64,000 bases of DNA from Sporomusa sphaeroides DSM 2875 (GTDB lineage: Bacteria > Bacillota > Negativicutes > Sporomusales > Sporomusaceae): positions 3,221,001-3,285,000 of the forward strand of contig NZ_CP146991.1 of NCBI RefSeq assembly GCF_001941975.2. Direction: 5' to 3'. Shown in pieces: positions 53,948 to 61,379 of the stretch. Below the pieces are notes generated by a model, which saw only the letters and a program-made list of their open reading frames with translations, ran no database searches and was not told the DNA's origin. The translations under genes were made by a program, and so were the position numbers. Every line of letters starts with the position of its first letter. Positions within the stretch are counted from its first letter, which is position 1.

Positions 53948-55207
53948 TTATGACCAAGGCAATACGGCCTTGGCTTTACCCAGCCATGAGGTGCCCATTG
54001 GATTGATTGGCTGGCCACCACCGTTGACACAGCCGCCGGGACAGTTCATTATCTCAATAAAGTGATAAGGTGATTTGCCGGCTTTGGTTTCTTCCAACAG
54101 CGCTTTCACATTTTCCTTAATGCCATGCGCCACTGCAACTTTAAGGGTAACCTCTTTGCCTGTCTTGGCGTCTTTCATCGTAACACTGGCTTCTTTCACA
54201 CCTTGCAGACCGCGTACAGGCTTGAAGTCCAGCACATCCAGCTCTTTGCCGGTAATAACAAAGTAGGCTGTTCTTAACGCCGCTTCCATTACCCCGCCGG
54301 TATTGCCAAAAATAGTGCCTGCACCGCTGTACTGGGCCAACGGATTATCTTTATCGGTAAATTCCGGTACTGTGTTAAAATCAATCCCCAGCTTTTTAAA
54401 CAGGCGGGCCAGATCTCTGGTGGTTAACACCACATCAATATCGGGATAACTGCCTGCTTTGCCCTGGCTTTGCCAATAGTGGGCCGCACTGTGGAACTCA
54501 GGCCGTGAAGCTTCAAACTTTTTAGCCGTACAGGGCATAATCCCAACCATATAAATGTCTTCCGGATTAACTTTCCAAACCTCTTTAGCCCCATAAGTCT
54601 TAGCCAGCGCGCCGGCCATCATCATCGGCGACTTGGCGGAAGACATATTCGGCAGCAGTGTCGGATAGTAAAGCTCTACATACCGGACCCAGGCCGGACA
54701 GCAGGAAGTAAACTGCGGCAATGGCCCTAAATGATGCTCTGACGGTTCACCCAGAGCAAAGTGCCGGATTTTGGCAATCAGTTCCATGCCTTCTTCCATG
54801 ATTGTCTGGTCGGCAGTAAAGTTGGTATCAAGCACCTTGAACCCGGCTTGTTTCATCGCGCCATACAATTTTTCCGTTACCAGGCTGCCCGGCTCCATGC
54901 CAAACTCTTCACCGATAGCCACCCTAACAGCCGGTGCAATGGTGCCAACTACTGTCAGCTGTTTGTTTTTGAGTTTTTCAATTACCTTATCCACCACGTC
55001 AACCGTATCCTTGGGAGCCCCGAACGGACAGTTGATAAGGCATTGACCGCAGGAAATACATTTCTCGCTGTTGACTCTGTGAACGGCTCCATACTTGCCC
55101 TCAATTGCATCTGTTGGGCAAAACGACTTGCATGAGTCACAGCCTTTGCATGTCTTGCGGTCAATCTCAATGATGCTGGTTAACTCCTGTGATTGAAAAC
55201 CTTTCAA
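53948..55207 (-). CDS. hydA: [FeFe]-hydrogenase catalytic subunit
   Basis: Hydrogen-activating large subunit of 419 residues. Two [4Fe-4S] ferredoxin motifs at the N-terminus (CKGCDSCKSFC near 19 and CISCGQCLINC near 50) precede the H-cluster motifs TSCCPAWVRY near 188, MPCTAKKFE near 245 and EIMNCPGGCVNGGGQP near the C-terminus. It has no signal peptide of its own, so it probably leaves the cytoplasm with HydB, as in Desulfovibrio. The TTG start at 55207 is behind GAGGAGG. hydE, hydF and hydG maturases are not in the window. Confidence 0.95.
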   Translation of the reverse strand: MKGFQSQELTSIIEIDRKTCKGCDSCKSFCPTDAIEGKYGAVHRVNSEKCISCGQCLINCPFGAPKDTVDVVDKVIEKLKNKQLTVVGTIAPAVRVAIGEEFGMEPGSLVTEKLYGAMKQAGFKVLDTNFTADQTIMEEGMELIAKIRHFALGEPSEHHLGPLPQFTSCCPAWVRYVELYYPTLLPNMSSAKSPMMMAGALAKTYGAKEVWKVNPEDIYMVGIMPCTAKKFEASRPEFHSAAHYWQSQGKAGSYPDIDVVLTTRDLARLFKKLGIDFNTVPEFTDKDNPLAQYSGAGTIFGNTGGVMEAALRTAYFVITGKELDVLDFKPVRGLQGVKEASVTMKDAKTGKEVTLKVAVAHGIKENVKALLEETKAGKSPYHFIEIMNCPGGCVNGGGQPINPMGTSWLGKAKAVLPWS

Positions 55208-55319
55208 GACAAAACCTCCTCACCCCATAAAAATTGATATAAAATTCCTGTACAAAACCGGTATTGTGAAATTTGGAACGTTTAAAGCCTATTTGGTATT
55301 AGAGAATTGCCACGATTTA

Positions 55320-55348
55320 ACTGTAGTGTAAAAAGCAGGACTTGTCAA
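55320..55348 (-). promoter_or_regulatory. Sigma-A-type promoter of the hydrogenase operon
   Basis: A perfect TTGACA (55348-55343), a 17-bp spacer, and TACAGT (55325-55320) on the minus strand. The leader to hydA is about 105 nt. No obvious operator palindrome overlaps it. Confidence 0.8.
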
Positions 55349-55389
55349 TAAATATTGGAATAGTCTGAACAAGTTATTTATTTCACTCA

Positions 55390-55418
55390 TTGACAAAATA
55401 TTCAAAGAATGGTTTAAA
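55390..55418 (+). promoter_or_regulatory. Promoter of the small plus-strand gene
   Basis: TTGACA (55390-55395), a 17-bp spacer, TTTAAA (55413-55418), 57 bp upstream of the GTG start. It is divergent from the hydrogenase promoter. Confidence 0.6.
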
Positions 55419-55474
55419 AATGTCCCGCCTTGTGCATACTATATAAAGTATCGATTTTTCCTGGAGGTATCATT

Positions 55475-55699
55475 GTGAGTCGTGATGTGCTTGGGATACT
55501 GGATATAGCCGGTCAGCTTGCCAGCCTAAAAGATGTTGATTATAAAAATACACTGGCAATTGCGGCACTGATAGAGTTATTAATTGATAAAGGGCTCTTT
55601 ACCAGACAGGAGTTCGCGCAAAAAACGCAGGAACTCGAATCAGCTTCCCTGGCCGAGATGATTATTAAACGCCGCTCAGAACTGCGAAAGCCGCGTTAA
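55475..55699 (+). CDS. Small conserved-looking protein of unknown function
   Basis: 74 residues, no recognised family. Two predicted helical stretches (LGILDIAGQLASLKDVDYK and NTLAIAALIELLIDKGLF) and a charged C-terminus (EMIIKRRSELRK). Neither membrane segment nor cysteine. GTG at 55475 with GGAGGT six bases before it strongly supports translation. An upstream in-frame ATG lacks a ribosome site. It is divergent from hydA, convergent with hpf, and ends at a strong terminator. It could be a regulator or adaptor of either neighbour, but nothing in the sequence says which. Confidence 0.75.
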   Translation: MSRDVLGILDIAGQLASLKDVDYKNTLAIAALIELLIDKGLFTRQEFAQKTQELESASLAEMIIKRRSELRKPR

Positions 55700-55718
55700 C
55701 GAAAATAATACTTTACAC

Positions 55719-55752
55719 AAAAATGAGCCGGACGCGTACCCGGCTCATTTTT
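55719..55752. terminator. Bidirectional terminator between the 74-residue gene and hpf
   Basis: A 13-bp stem AAAAATGAGCCGG with its complement and an 8-nt loop, with A/T runs on both sides, suited to both convergent genes. Confidence 0.9.
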
Positions 55753-55764
55753 TGGTTTTAAGGT

Positions 55765-56304
55765 CTAGAATTCCGGCTCAATCAATCCGTATTGGCCATC
55801 TTTACGCCGGTATACAACATTCACTTCTTCTGTTTCCGCATTGGTGAATACGAAAAAGTCGTGATTAATCAAATTCATTTGCATAACCGCTTCATCAACT
55901 GCCATTGGTTTGACGGCAAAGCGCTTGGTTTTAACAATAATATTGGAATCCTCATCATCATTGGCTAAGGCTGCGGCAGGCACCGGTTCTGCCTTGAAAG
56001 TACCGTTTTTAAGGTTACGGGACAATTTCGTCTTATATTTTTCAATTTGCCGTTCCAGCTTATCAATAACTAAGTCAATGGACGCGTACATGTCGGTGGT
56101 AGCTTCTTCGCCGCGTAAGAGTATGCCATTAATCGGTACGGTAACCTCAACAATATGCCTACCCTTGTTAACAGTGAGGATTGCAGTAATTTCTCCCATA
56201 TTGGCACTGTCAAAATACTTGGTAATTTTACCAATGCGTTTTGCGACATGATCTTTTAGTGCCGGTGTAATCTCAATATTTCTTCCTCGTACTGTAATTG
56301 CCAT
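55765..56304 (-). CDS. hpf: Ribosome hibernation promoting factor, long form
   Basis: Dimerises 70S ribosomes into 100S particles in stationary phase. 179 residues: the N-terminal S30AE domain (ITVRGRNIEITPALKDHVAKRIGK by parts, HIVEVTVPINGILLRGEE) and the C-terminal dimerisation domain (VKTKRFAVKPMAVDEAVMQMNLINHDFFVF by parts, VVYRRKDGQYGLIEPEF). This makes it the long HPF of Firmicutes. The ATG at 56304 is placed behind AAGGGGATGG. The longer frame is rejected. A sigma-H consensus promoter lies 35 bp upstream. Confidence 0.95.
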   Translation of the reverse strand: MAITVRGRNIEITPALKDHVAKRIGKITKYFDSANMGEITAILTVNKGRHIVEVTVPINGILLRGEEATTDMYASIDLVIDKLERQIEKYKTKLSRNLKNGTFKAEPVPAAALANDDEDSNIIVKTKRFAVKPMAVDEAVMQMNLINHDFFVFTNAETEEVNVVYRRKDGQYGLIEPEF

Positions 56305-56338
56305 ACTACCCATCCCCTTTCTGGATCCTATATATTTA

Positions 56339-56367
56339 ATATTCCCTATAAAACGTAAAATTCCTGT
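56339..56367 (-). promoter_or_regulatory. Sigma-H-type promoter of hpf
   Basis: On the minus strand ACAGGAATT (56367-56359), an 11-bp spacer, and AGGGAATAT (56347-56339). Both parts match the Bacillus sigma-H consensus RnAGGAWWW-N11/12-RnnGAATWW at every fixed position. In Bacillus the hpf homologue yvyD is transcribed by sigma-H as well as sigma-B. Confidence 0.75.
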
Positions 56368-56471
56368 CCTAATTTGCAATATTTTTTCTGTGTTTTCTAC
56401 AAACTCAGAATCGTGCAAATTGGTAATTATACCCAGGCGAAAACGTATACTTTCTGGCAGACTAAATTAAA

Positions 56472-56499
56472 ACCCGGCAATGTAGTTACATTGCCGGGT
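56472..56499 (-). terminator. Terminator of cspA
   Basis: A 12-bp stem ACCCGGCAATGT/ACATTGCCGGGT with a 4-nt loop, followed on the minus strand by TTTAATTTAG. 12 bp after the cspA stop. Confidence 0.85.
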
Positions 56500-56511
56500 A
56501 TATGTTTATAT

Positions 56512-56712
56512 TTAGTTGCACTTGTATACGTTGCTGGCTTGCGGTCCACGAGCGCCTTCAACGATTTCAAATTCAACTTGCTGGCCTTCATTCAGGGTTT
56601 TGAAACCTTGATCTTGAATAGCCGAGAAGTGTACGAACACGTCGCCGCCATCTTCTCTTTCAATGAATCCGTAACCTTTTTCTGCGCTAAACCATTTAAC
56701 TTTACCAATCAT
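56512..56712 (-). CDS. Cold shock protein, CspA family
   Basis: 66-residue single-stranded RNA/DNA-binding protein: [30 protein letters not shown] contains RNP1 (KGYGFIE) and RNP2 (VFVHF), shown here as motifs within it. It closes with [21 protein letters not shown] chaperone, one of the best-expressed proteins in such genomes. TAGGAGGAG lies seven bases upstream of the ATG at 56712, and the promoter is near-perfect. The leader is short (about 45 nt), so no long cold-shock thermosensor leader is present. Confidence 0.97.
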   Translation of the reverse strand: MIGKVKWFSAEKGYGFIEREDGGDVFVHFSAIQDQGFKTLNEGQQVEFEIVEGARGPQASNVYKCN

Positions 56713-56765
56713 GTGAAACTCCTCCTAAGATAAACTACCGACTGCACTATGCAGCCACAAGAGGA

Positions 56766-56794
56766 AGTATAACATATATTGGCAGCAGTGTCAA
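56766..56794 (-). promoter_or_regulatory. Strong sigma-A-type promoter of cspA
   Basis: A perfect TTGACA (56794-56789), a 17-bp spacer, and TATACT (56771-56766) on the minus strand. It begins two bases after the glnQ stop codon. Confidence 0.88.
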
Positions 56795-56795
56795 T

Positions 56796-57515
56796 TTATA
56801 AAATCTTCGACAAAAAGGCCTGGGTCCGCTCTTCTTTAGCATGCAAAAATACCGCATCAGGCGTGCCTTCTTCCACAATCCGGCCTTCATCCATAAAAAT
56901 GACTCTGTCGCCCACTTCGCGGGCAAAACCCATCTCGTGGGTAACCACCACCATGGTCATGCCTTCATTAGCCAGAGTCTTCATAACATCCAGAACTTCC
57001 TTAATCATTTCCGGGTCAAGTGCCGAGGTAGGCTCATCAAATAACATGACTTTCGGCTTCATGGCAAGCGCCCGGGCAATAGCCACCCGTTGCTGCTGGC
57101 CGCCGGAGAGCTGATCAGGGTAAGCGTCGGCTTTGTCCTCCAGCCCAACCTTTTCCAGCAGGTCGCGGGCGATCTTGTCGGCTTCCGGCTGCGTCAGCTT
57201 ACGGACTTTTACCGGCGCCAAAGCGATATTTTGCAGTACTGTCATATGAGGGAACAGATTGAAGCGCTGAAAAACCATGCCGACTTCTTCCCGGACTTTA
57301 TTGATATTAGCCTCATTAGTGAGGGGAATGCCGTCCACAATGATTTCGCCCTCTGTAGGCTGTTCCAGATAATTCATGCACCGGAGCAGCGTACTCTTGC
57401 CGGAGCCGCTCGGTCCAATAATAACAACAACCTCTTGTTCGCTGATATGGGCATTAACGCCTTTTAGCACATGCAAATTACCAAATTTTTTATGAAGATT
57501 TTTAATGCTTATCAT
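56796..57515 (-). CDS. glnQ: Polar amino-acid ABC transporter, ATP-binding protein
   Basis: 239 residues with Walker [13 protein letters not shown]-loop FQRFNLFPH, signature [15 protein letters not shown], Walker [13 protein letters not shown] and the H-loop THEMGFA, the pattern of the GlnQ/HisP/ArtP group. ATG 57515 follows GGAGGT. A longer frame exists but starts too far from the ribosome site. It overlaps the permease gene by 14 bp. Amino-acid specificity cannot be read from the ATPase. The gene symbol denotes family type only. Confidence 0.93.
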   Translation of the reverse strand: MISIKNLHKKFGNLHVLKGVNAHISEQEVVVIIGPSGSGKSTLLRCMNYLEQPTEGEIIVDGIPLTNEANINKVREEVGMVFQRFNLFPHMTVLQNIALAPVKVRKLTQPEADKIARDLLEKVGLEDKADAYPDQLSGGQQQRVAIARALAMKPKVMLFDEPTSALDPEMIKEVLDVMKTLANEGMTMVVVTHEMGFAREVGDRVIFMDEGRIVEEGTPDAVFLHAKEERTQAFLSKIL

Positions 57516-58170
57516 CAGTCTTGTACCTCCGCTCAAGATAATCCACAAGGCGGGATATGGTAAAGGTCATAATCAGGTAAATAAAAGCGACAGTCAGCCA
57601 AATTTCAAATGAGCCATAGGTACGGGCAATAATCAGCTGACCGCGCCGGGTAAGCTCTTCAAAACCGATTACCGACACCAGCGAAGAATCCTTAAGCATG
57701 GCAATAAATTCGTTGCCCAAAGGAGGAATAATGCGCTTGAAGGCCTGCGGCAGAATTATGTAGCGCATAGTTTGGGCCCAGGTCATACCTAGCGACCGTC
57801 CGGCTTCTGTTTGTCCTTTGTCAATGGACTGAATCCCTGACCGGAAAATTTCGGCAACATAAGCGCCGCTGTTCACACTGCAGGCCGTAATGGCGGCAAT
57901 AAAAGGATCAATCCGCTGTCCCACCATCAGGGGCAATGCAAAATAAATGAGAAAAATCTGTACCAGCAGTGGTGTACCCCGGATAAAATCCACATATATG
58001 GCAGCCAGCATTTTCACTGGCCATAGGGTTGATAGCCTGGCTATACCGACAAACATACCGATCAAAAGACCAAAGCCGACACTAAGCGCAGTAATCTGCA
58101 CGGTGACACCGGCCCCCATGAGGAGCAAGGGAAACGAGTCAACAATTAAATTAAAATCAAAGTCCAACAT
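57502..58170 (-). CDS. glnP: Polar amino-acid ABC transporter, permease protein
   Basis: 222 residues, with five hydrophobic segments and the family EAA loop ([28 protein letters not shown], by parts [12 protein letters not shown] and [17 protein letters not shown]). It forms the channel with itself (homodimer) or with a partner. No second permease gene is present, so a homodimer is expected. ATG 58170 has AGGG five bases upstream. GTG two codons earlier lies within that ribosome site. Confidence 0.93.
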   Translation of the reverse strand: MLDFDFNLIVDSFPLLLMGAGVTVQITALSVGFGLLIGMFVGIARLSTLWPVKMLAAIYVDFIRGTPLLVQIFLIYFALPLMVGQRIDPFIAAITACSVNSGAYVAEIFRSGIQSIDKGQTEAGRSLGMTWAQTMRYIILPQAFKRIIPPLGNEFIAMLKDSSLVSVIGFEELTRRGQLIIARTYGSFEIWLTVAFIYLIMTFTISRLVDYLERRYKTDDKH

Positions 58171-58266
58171 TCTCACCCTTAATAAAAATTAACAAGGTTG
58201 CATAAAAATCACATGTCAATTATATGCGGACATACCATGGGTGTCAATACAATTTTAGACACAAAA

Positions 58267-58290
58267 AATGGCGCGAGAGTTCGCGCCATT
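58267..58290 (-). terminator. Intra-operon terminator between glnH and glnP
   Basis: A perfect 10-bp stem AATGGCGCGA/TCGCGCCATT with a 4-nt loop, followed on the minus strand by TTTTTTGTG. It lies 83 bp after the glnH stop. Partial read-through would give more binding protein than permease and ATPase, a common arrangement. Confidence 0.88.
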
Positions 58291-58373
58291 CCATTGGAGT
58301 TGGTCAGGAAAGCCTTAAGACAGCATCGGCCTTTGCTTGCGTTCGCAGTTGAGCGGGGCCATGTTTTCTTCAA

Positions 58374-59162
58374 CTATTGGGGAGGCTTTTTGCCAAACCA
58401 TTTCATGTATATTCTTTCATATTCGCCATTTTTCTTCAATGCTTCGATAGCTTTGTTGACTTTTTCAGTTGTCTCGGTGTTTTTCTTGGAGATGGCAATA
58501 CCGTATTCCTCGGAAGTGAGTGGTTCGCCTACAACCTTGGCATCCTTGCCGCCGGCCTGCGCAATATAATATTCGTTAACAGGCAGATCATTAACAACCG
58601 CGTCTACACCGCCTGCCTTCAGCTCCATAAAAGCTTCCGGCGCATTGTTAAACTCACGGATGGTGGCATCTTTAATTTTTTTAGCTTCCATGGCGCCGGT
58701 AGTGCCGATTTGCACGGCAATGCGTTTGCCTTCAAGATCCTTAAACGTCTTTAATGTATCATTATCGACTTTAACAACCATGGACAGACCAGACTTGTAA
58801 TAGGGAGTGGAAAAATCGACTTTCTTCGCCCGCTCGGCAGTAATCGTCATCCCCGAAATCGCAACATCGATATTGCCGGCCTCGAGCGCCGGAATCAGGC
58901 CGTCAAAGCCCATGCTCTGAATTTGCACTTCTACGCCCATTTCCTTGCCGATAGCACGGATCAGGTCCATATCAAAGCCCACATATTCTTTGCTCTTTTC
59001 ATCCTGGAACTCAAACGGTGCAAACGTAGTCTCGGAACCAACCTTAAGCACCTTAGCTTTCGGCGTCTCGGCCGGTTTTGCCGTTTGCTGCCCGCAGCCG
59101 GTTAGACCTGCGGCCAGAAGGAACATAAGGAAAATAGATAAAATACCAACTTTTTTCGGCAC
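58374..59162 (-). CDS. glnH: Polar amino-acid ABC transporter, substrate-binding lipoprotein
   Basis: 262 residues. The signal sequence VGILSIFLMFLLAAGLTGC ends in a lipobox cysteine at about residue 22, so the protein is lipid-anchored. The SBP family 3 domain is recognisable by LKVGSETTFAPFEFQ, YVGFDMDLIRAIGKEMG, VDVAISGMTITAERA (by part AISGMTITAERAKKVDFS) and YGIAISKKN. The ligand is an amino acid; which one is not certain. GTG at 59162 follows GAGGGGG. The leader carries a mini-repeat hairpin. Confidence 0.93.
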   Translation of the reverse strand: MPKKVGILSIFLMFLLAAGLTGCGQQTAKPAETPKAKVLKVGSETTFAPFEFQDEKSKEYVGFDMDLIRAIGKEMGVEVQIQSMGFDGLIPALEAGNIDVAISGMTITAERAKKVDFSTPYYKSGLSMVVKVDNDTLKTFKDLEGKRIAVQIGTTGAMEAKKIKDATIREFNNAPEAFMELKAGGVDAVVNDLPVNEYYIAQAGGKDAKVVGEPLTSEEYGIAISKKNTETTEKVNKAIEALKKNGEYERIYMKWFGKKPPQ

Positions 59163-59198
59163 ACCAATAACCCCCTCTATAATGTACACTTCACGCAA

Positions 59199-59233
59199 TA
59201 GTCCGCCAGACCTGCATCAGACTTGGCAGATTA
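59199..59233. repeat. Remnant of a type 2 dispersed repeat
   Basis: A short inverted pair: TAGTCCGCCA (59199-59208) against TGGCAGATTA (59224-59233), with one G-T and one C-A contact. The sequence is close to the type 2 termini TAGTAGTCCGCCAAG. The core is absent, as if deleted. It forms a hairpin in the glnH leader. Confidence 0.5.
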
Positions 59234-59239
59234 CTAGTA

Positions 59240-59268
59240 ATTATACAATTCAATGCATAATTACACAA
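59240..59268 (-). promoter_or_regulatory. Promoter of the glnH operon
   Basis: TTGTGT (59268-59263), a 17-bp spacer and a perfect TATAAT (59245-59240) on the minus strand. Upstream lie two TGTATACA palindromes (59281-59288, and within TTGTATACAA 59333-59342) that could be operators. Confidence 0.75.
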
Positions 59269-59403
59269 GTAGTTTGATAATGTATACATGCGCAACCTTT
59301 CGTTGTCCTATCAGGTTAAACAGGAAGTCAAATTGTATACAAAATCAGGTACAAAGCCGTTCAGCTCCGGCGCGTAGTGTAGCTTCATCAGGGGAACGCA
59401 AGA

Positions 59404-59426
59404 AGCCCGGAATCAAATCCCGGGCT
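59404..59426 (-). terminator. Possible terminator of the zinc-ribbon gene
   Basis: A 7-bp stem AGCCCGG/CCGGGCT with a 9-nt loop, followed on the minus strand by TCTTGCG. The T-run is weak, 20 bp after the stop. Confidence 0.45.
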
Positions 59427-59445
59427 GTTACTGCATGTATATGTA

Positions 59446-59742
59446 TTATTGCCCTTTTTGGGCGATAAAGCAGTCACGGCAATAAATCGGACGATCATTG
59501 CGAGGTTTAAATGGAACTTGGGTGGTTACACCGCATTCGGCACATACCGCTTCATGCATTTCCCTGGGAGCTGTCTGTCCTTCACCGCCATCACGGCTGC
59601 GTCTTCTGTTACCCCGACATTCACGACAACGAGCAGGTTCATTTTCAAAACCTTTTTCCGCATAAAACTCCTGCTCCCCAGCTGTAAAAACAAAGTCCTT
59701 TTCACAGTCCTTGCACTTAAGAGTTTTGTCCTGAAAAGCCAT
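59446..59742 (-). CDS. Zinc-ribbon protein with four CxxC motifs
   Basis: 98 residues: MAFQDKTLKCKDCEKDF with CKDC, then CREC in PARCRECRGNRR, a charged linker, CAEC in VCAECGVTTQVPF and CRDC in PIYCRDCF. The first pair belongs to the probable zinc-ribbon domain family and the second to the CxxC small zinc-ribbon family. Each two motifs likely bind one Zn. Function unknown, possibly nucleic-acid binding given the basic linker. AAGGTGAGG lies about 12 bases before the ATG. The gene has an unusually long, structured leader. Confidence 0.88.
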   Translation of the reverse strand: MAFQDKTLKCKDCEKDFVFTAGEQEFYAEKGFENEPARCRECRGNRRRSRDGGEGQTAPREMHEAVCAECGVTTQVPFKPRNDRPIYCRDCFIAQKGQ

Positions 59743-59779
59743 TAACGAAATCCCCTCACCTTATGAATTTAAAAACCAC

Positions 59780-60006
59780 TGCTTAGCCGACCTGGTCTTT
59801 GACCCCACACTCGCCTGCAGGAAGGGTCGCTACTAGGAACTCAATCCCCTCACTACTGCTTCTCTCGATCAAAATATATGTAACTGTTGTTTTACGGACC
59901 GGCAGGACTTACCTCTAAGCCGCACCATGCTCAAAGCCGCTTTGGGCTTCTTACGTGGGTCGTTTCGCCTGCGACTGGCATCGACTTTCAACCACAGACC
60001 TAAGCA
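59780..60006 (-). ncRNA. Candidate structured RNA in the leader of the zinc-ribbon gene
   Basis: The 338-bp gap 59743-60080 has no ORF. The minus-strand transcript from the promoter at 60025-60053 would start near 60018. Its ends pair (TGCTTAG 60006-60000 as CTAAGCA on plus, with 59780-59786). Inside, GACCCAC pairs with GTGGGGTC (59961-59955 with 59808-59801). Local hairpins are seen at 59957-59973 (GTCG/CGAC), 59929-59947 and 59900-59922. The end is followed by GTGGTTTTT. It resembles neither RNase P, tmRNA, SRP RNA nor a riboswitch I know. A 6S-like rod is conceivable. Confidence 0.4.
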
Positions 60007-60024
60007 AATTGGTTCTTATCTTAA

Positions 60025-60053
60025 ATTATAGAATTCCATAAGAAAAAAAGCAA
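60025..60053 (-). promoter_or_regulatory. Promoter of the zinc-ribbon gene or leader RNA
   Basis: TTGCTT (60053-60048), a 17-bp spacer and a perfect TATAAT (60030-60025) on the minus strand. The start codon lies about 275 nt beyond the expected start site. Confidence 0.8.
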
Positions 60054-60080
60054 GCAGATATTTTCAGATTAATATTACCA

Positions 60081-61196
60081 TTAGCATACCAATTTGGCTA
60101 TTTTCAGGCCAGGCTGCTGACTGACATCCAGTATTTTCCCGTCAGAAAACCGGACTAAACAGTTTTCTTTGCCGCTCCGGTTCCAAAAAACCAGCTGCCC
60201 GGTACGTCCATCGCTGAGTGTTACATATCTGCAGATAAGCGTCTGACACAATTCATGCAAAAACGGTGTGCTGTAATCCGGCGAAAACTTGCCGGCGAAC
60301 ATATCGGCCTGGATGGTGTCAATAGCGGCAAAGGGCGATATTTCCTGCCCGTAGGTTTTTTTTGAAGTCATGGCATCATATACATCGGCAATACCAAGCA
60401 CCTTGGCAATAGGATGATTTTTGGCGGCATTGGTATGCAGCGGGTAGCCTGAGCCATCATCACGCTCATGATGCTGCAGGACCCCAAAACGAACACTTTC
60501 CGGAATTTCTTTATACCGGCTGAAAAATTTAAAGGCTATCGCCGGATGCTGACGCACGGCAGCTAACTCGTCCTCTGTCAGTGCGCCATTTTTATACAAT
60601 ACCTTGGACGACACTTCCAGCTTGCCGATATCATGAAGAATACCTGCCAAAATCAGGTTGCGCTGCTGGATTAAACTAAAAACACCGCTTAACTCACCGA
60701 TAATATGAGCTAAGATACCAACATTGACAGAATGATGAACCAAATAATCCTCCGTGCGGGTTAGCGTGTGCAGCAAAGCCGTAGCGGCAATGCCGCGGGA
60801 GGCCAGACGAGCCACCGAGTCAACAAGGGTATCCAGCAAAGCGTAATCCAGGTGCCTTTCCAGTCTGATAAGGGTAAAGCATTTTTTCATATCCTGCACA
60901 CAGCGGCTATAGAGGCCGGAAAATTCGTTTTCCTGCTCCGATACACCGGCAGCCATATCTGGTTCACAATATGCCTCTGCTGCCGGCTCTGGTGCCGCCT
61001 CCGGCGTCAGAACCGTTTGGCGAATGCGAACAGAATCAAGCCCATAATTGAGAATCCGGGCAATTTGCCTTTCTGTAAGTATGGTGCCCGCATGAAGCAA
61101 GCCGCTGCCGTCAGGTGAAAATACCGATTCCCCCAGTTCGAAGCCCGGACGGAGTTGGTGGACAGAACATTTTATAATAGTATAACTTTCAGCCAT
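60081..61196 (-). CDS. HD-GYP domain protein (c-di-GMP phosphodiesterase candidate)
   Basis: 371 residues. The N-terminal 60 residues resemble the short sensory head of many HD-GYP proteins (LRPGFELGESVFSPDGSGLLHAGTILTERQIARI in parts), with a Pro/Ala/Glu-rich linker. The HD-GYP domain covers about 130-310: HHSVNVGILAHIIGE, AGILHDIGKLEV, the HHERDDGSGYP signature, and GIADVYDAMTSKKTYG. All metal-binding residues of the family appear present. The C-terminal 50 residues are beta-rich. ATG 61196 follows GAGGAG. Together with the EAL protein it points to active c-di-GMP turnover. Confidence 0.92.
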   Translation of the reverse strand: MAESYTIIKCSVHQLRPGFELGESVFSPDGSGLLHAGTILTERQIARILNYGLDSVRIRQTVLTPEAAPEPAAEAYCEPDMAAGVSEQENEFSGLYSRCVQDMKKCFTLIRLERHLDYALLDTLVDSVARLASRGIAATALLHTLTRTEDYLVHHSVNVGILAHIIGELSGVFSLIQQRNLILAGILHDIGKLEVSSKVLYKNGALTEDELAAVRQHPAIAFKFFSRYKEIPESVRFGVLQHHERDDGSGYPLHTNAAKNHPIAKVLGIADVYDAMTSKKTYGQEISPFAAIDTIQADMFAGKFSPDYSTPFLHELCQTLICRYVTLSDGRTGQLVFWNRSGKENCLVRFSDGKILDVSQQPGLKIAKLVC

Positions 61197-61328
61197 ATAA
61201 ATCGCTCCTCTTGAGACATTGATTCCAGTTCAATCTTGCTTGTTAAAGCTCTCTATATAAATAGCACTTACTTCCTATTATTAGCCAACTTACAAAAAAT
61301 TTCAATATATCTGTTAAATTTTAATAGT

Positions 61329-61362
61329 TGATGCCCTGCCGGTGAGCCCGGTCAGGGCATCA
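61329..61362 (-). terminator. Terminator of the DUF169 gene
   Basis: A 10-bp stem TGATGCCCTG/CAGGGCATCA extended by CGG/CCG with a mismatch, followed on the minus strand by ACTATTAAAATTT. It lies 17 bp after the stop. Confidence 0.7.
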
Positions 61363-61379
61363 TAACTTGCAAAATAGAG

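Noticed and set aside
59780-60006. RNase P RNA, tmRNA, SRP RNA or a known riboswitch
   Set aside because: Isolated words (GAGGTAAGTCC, CAGGTCGG) recall RNase P or SRP, but the required neighbouring motifs (GGAAG loop, P4 helix, tRNA-like ends, riboswitch cores) are missing.
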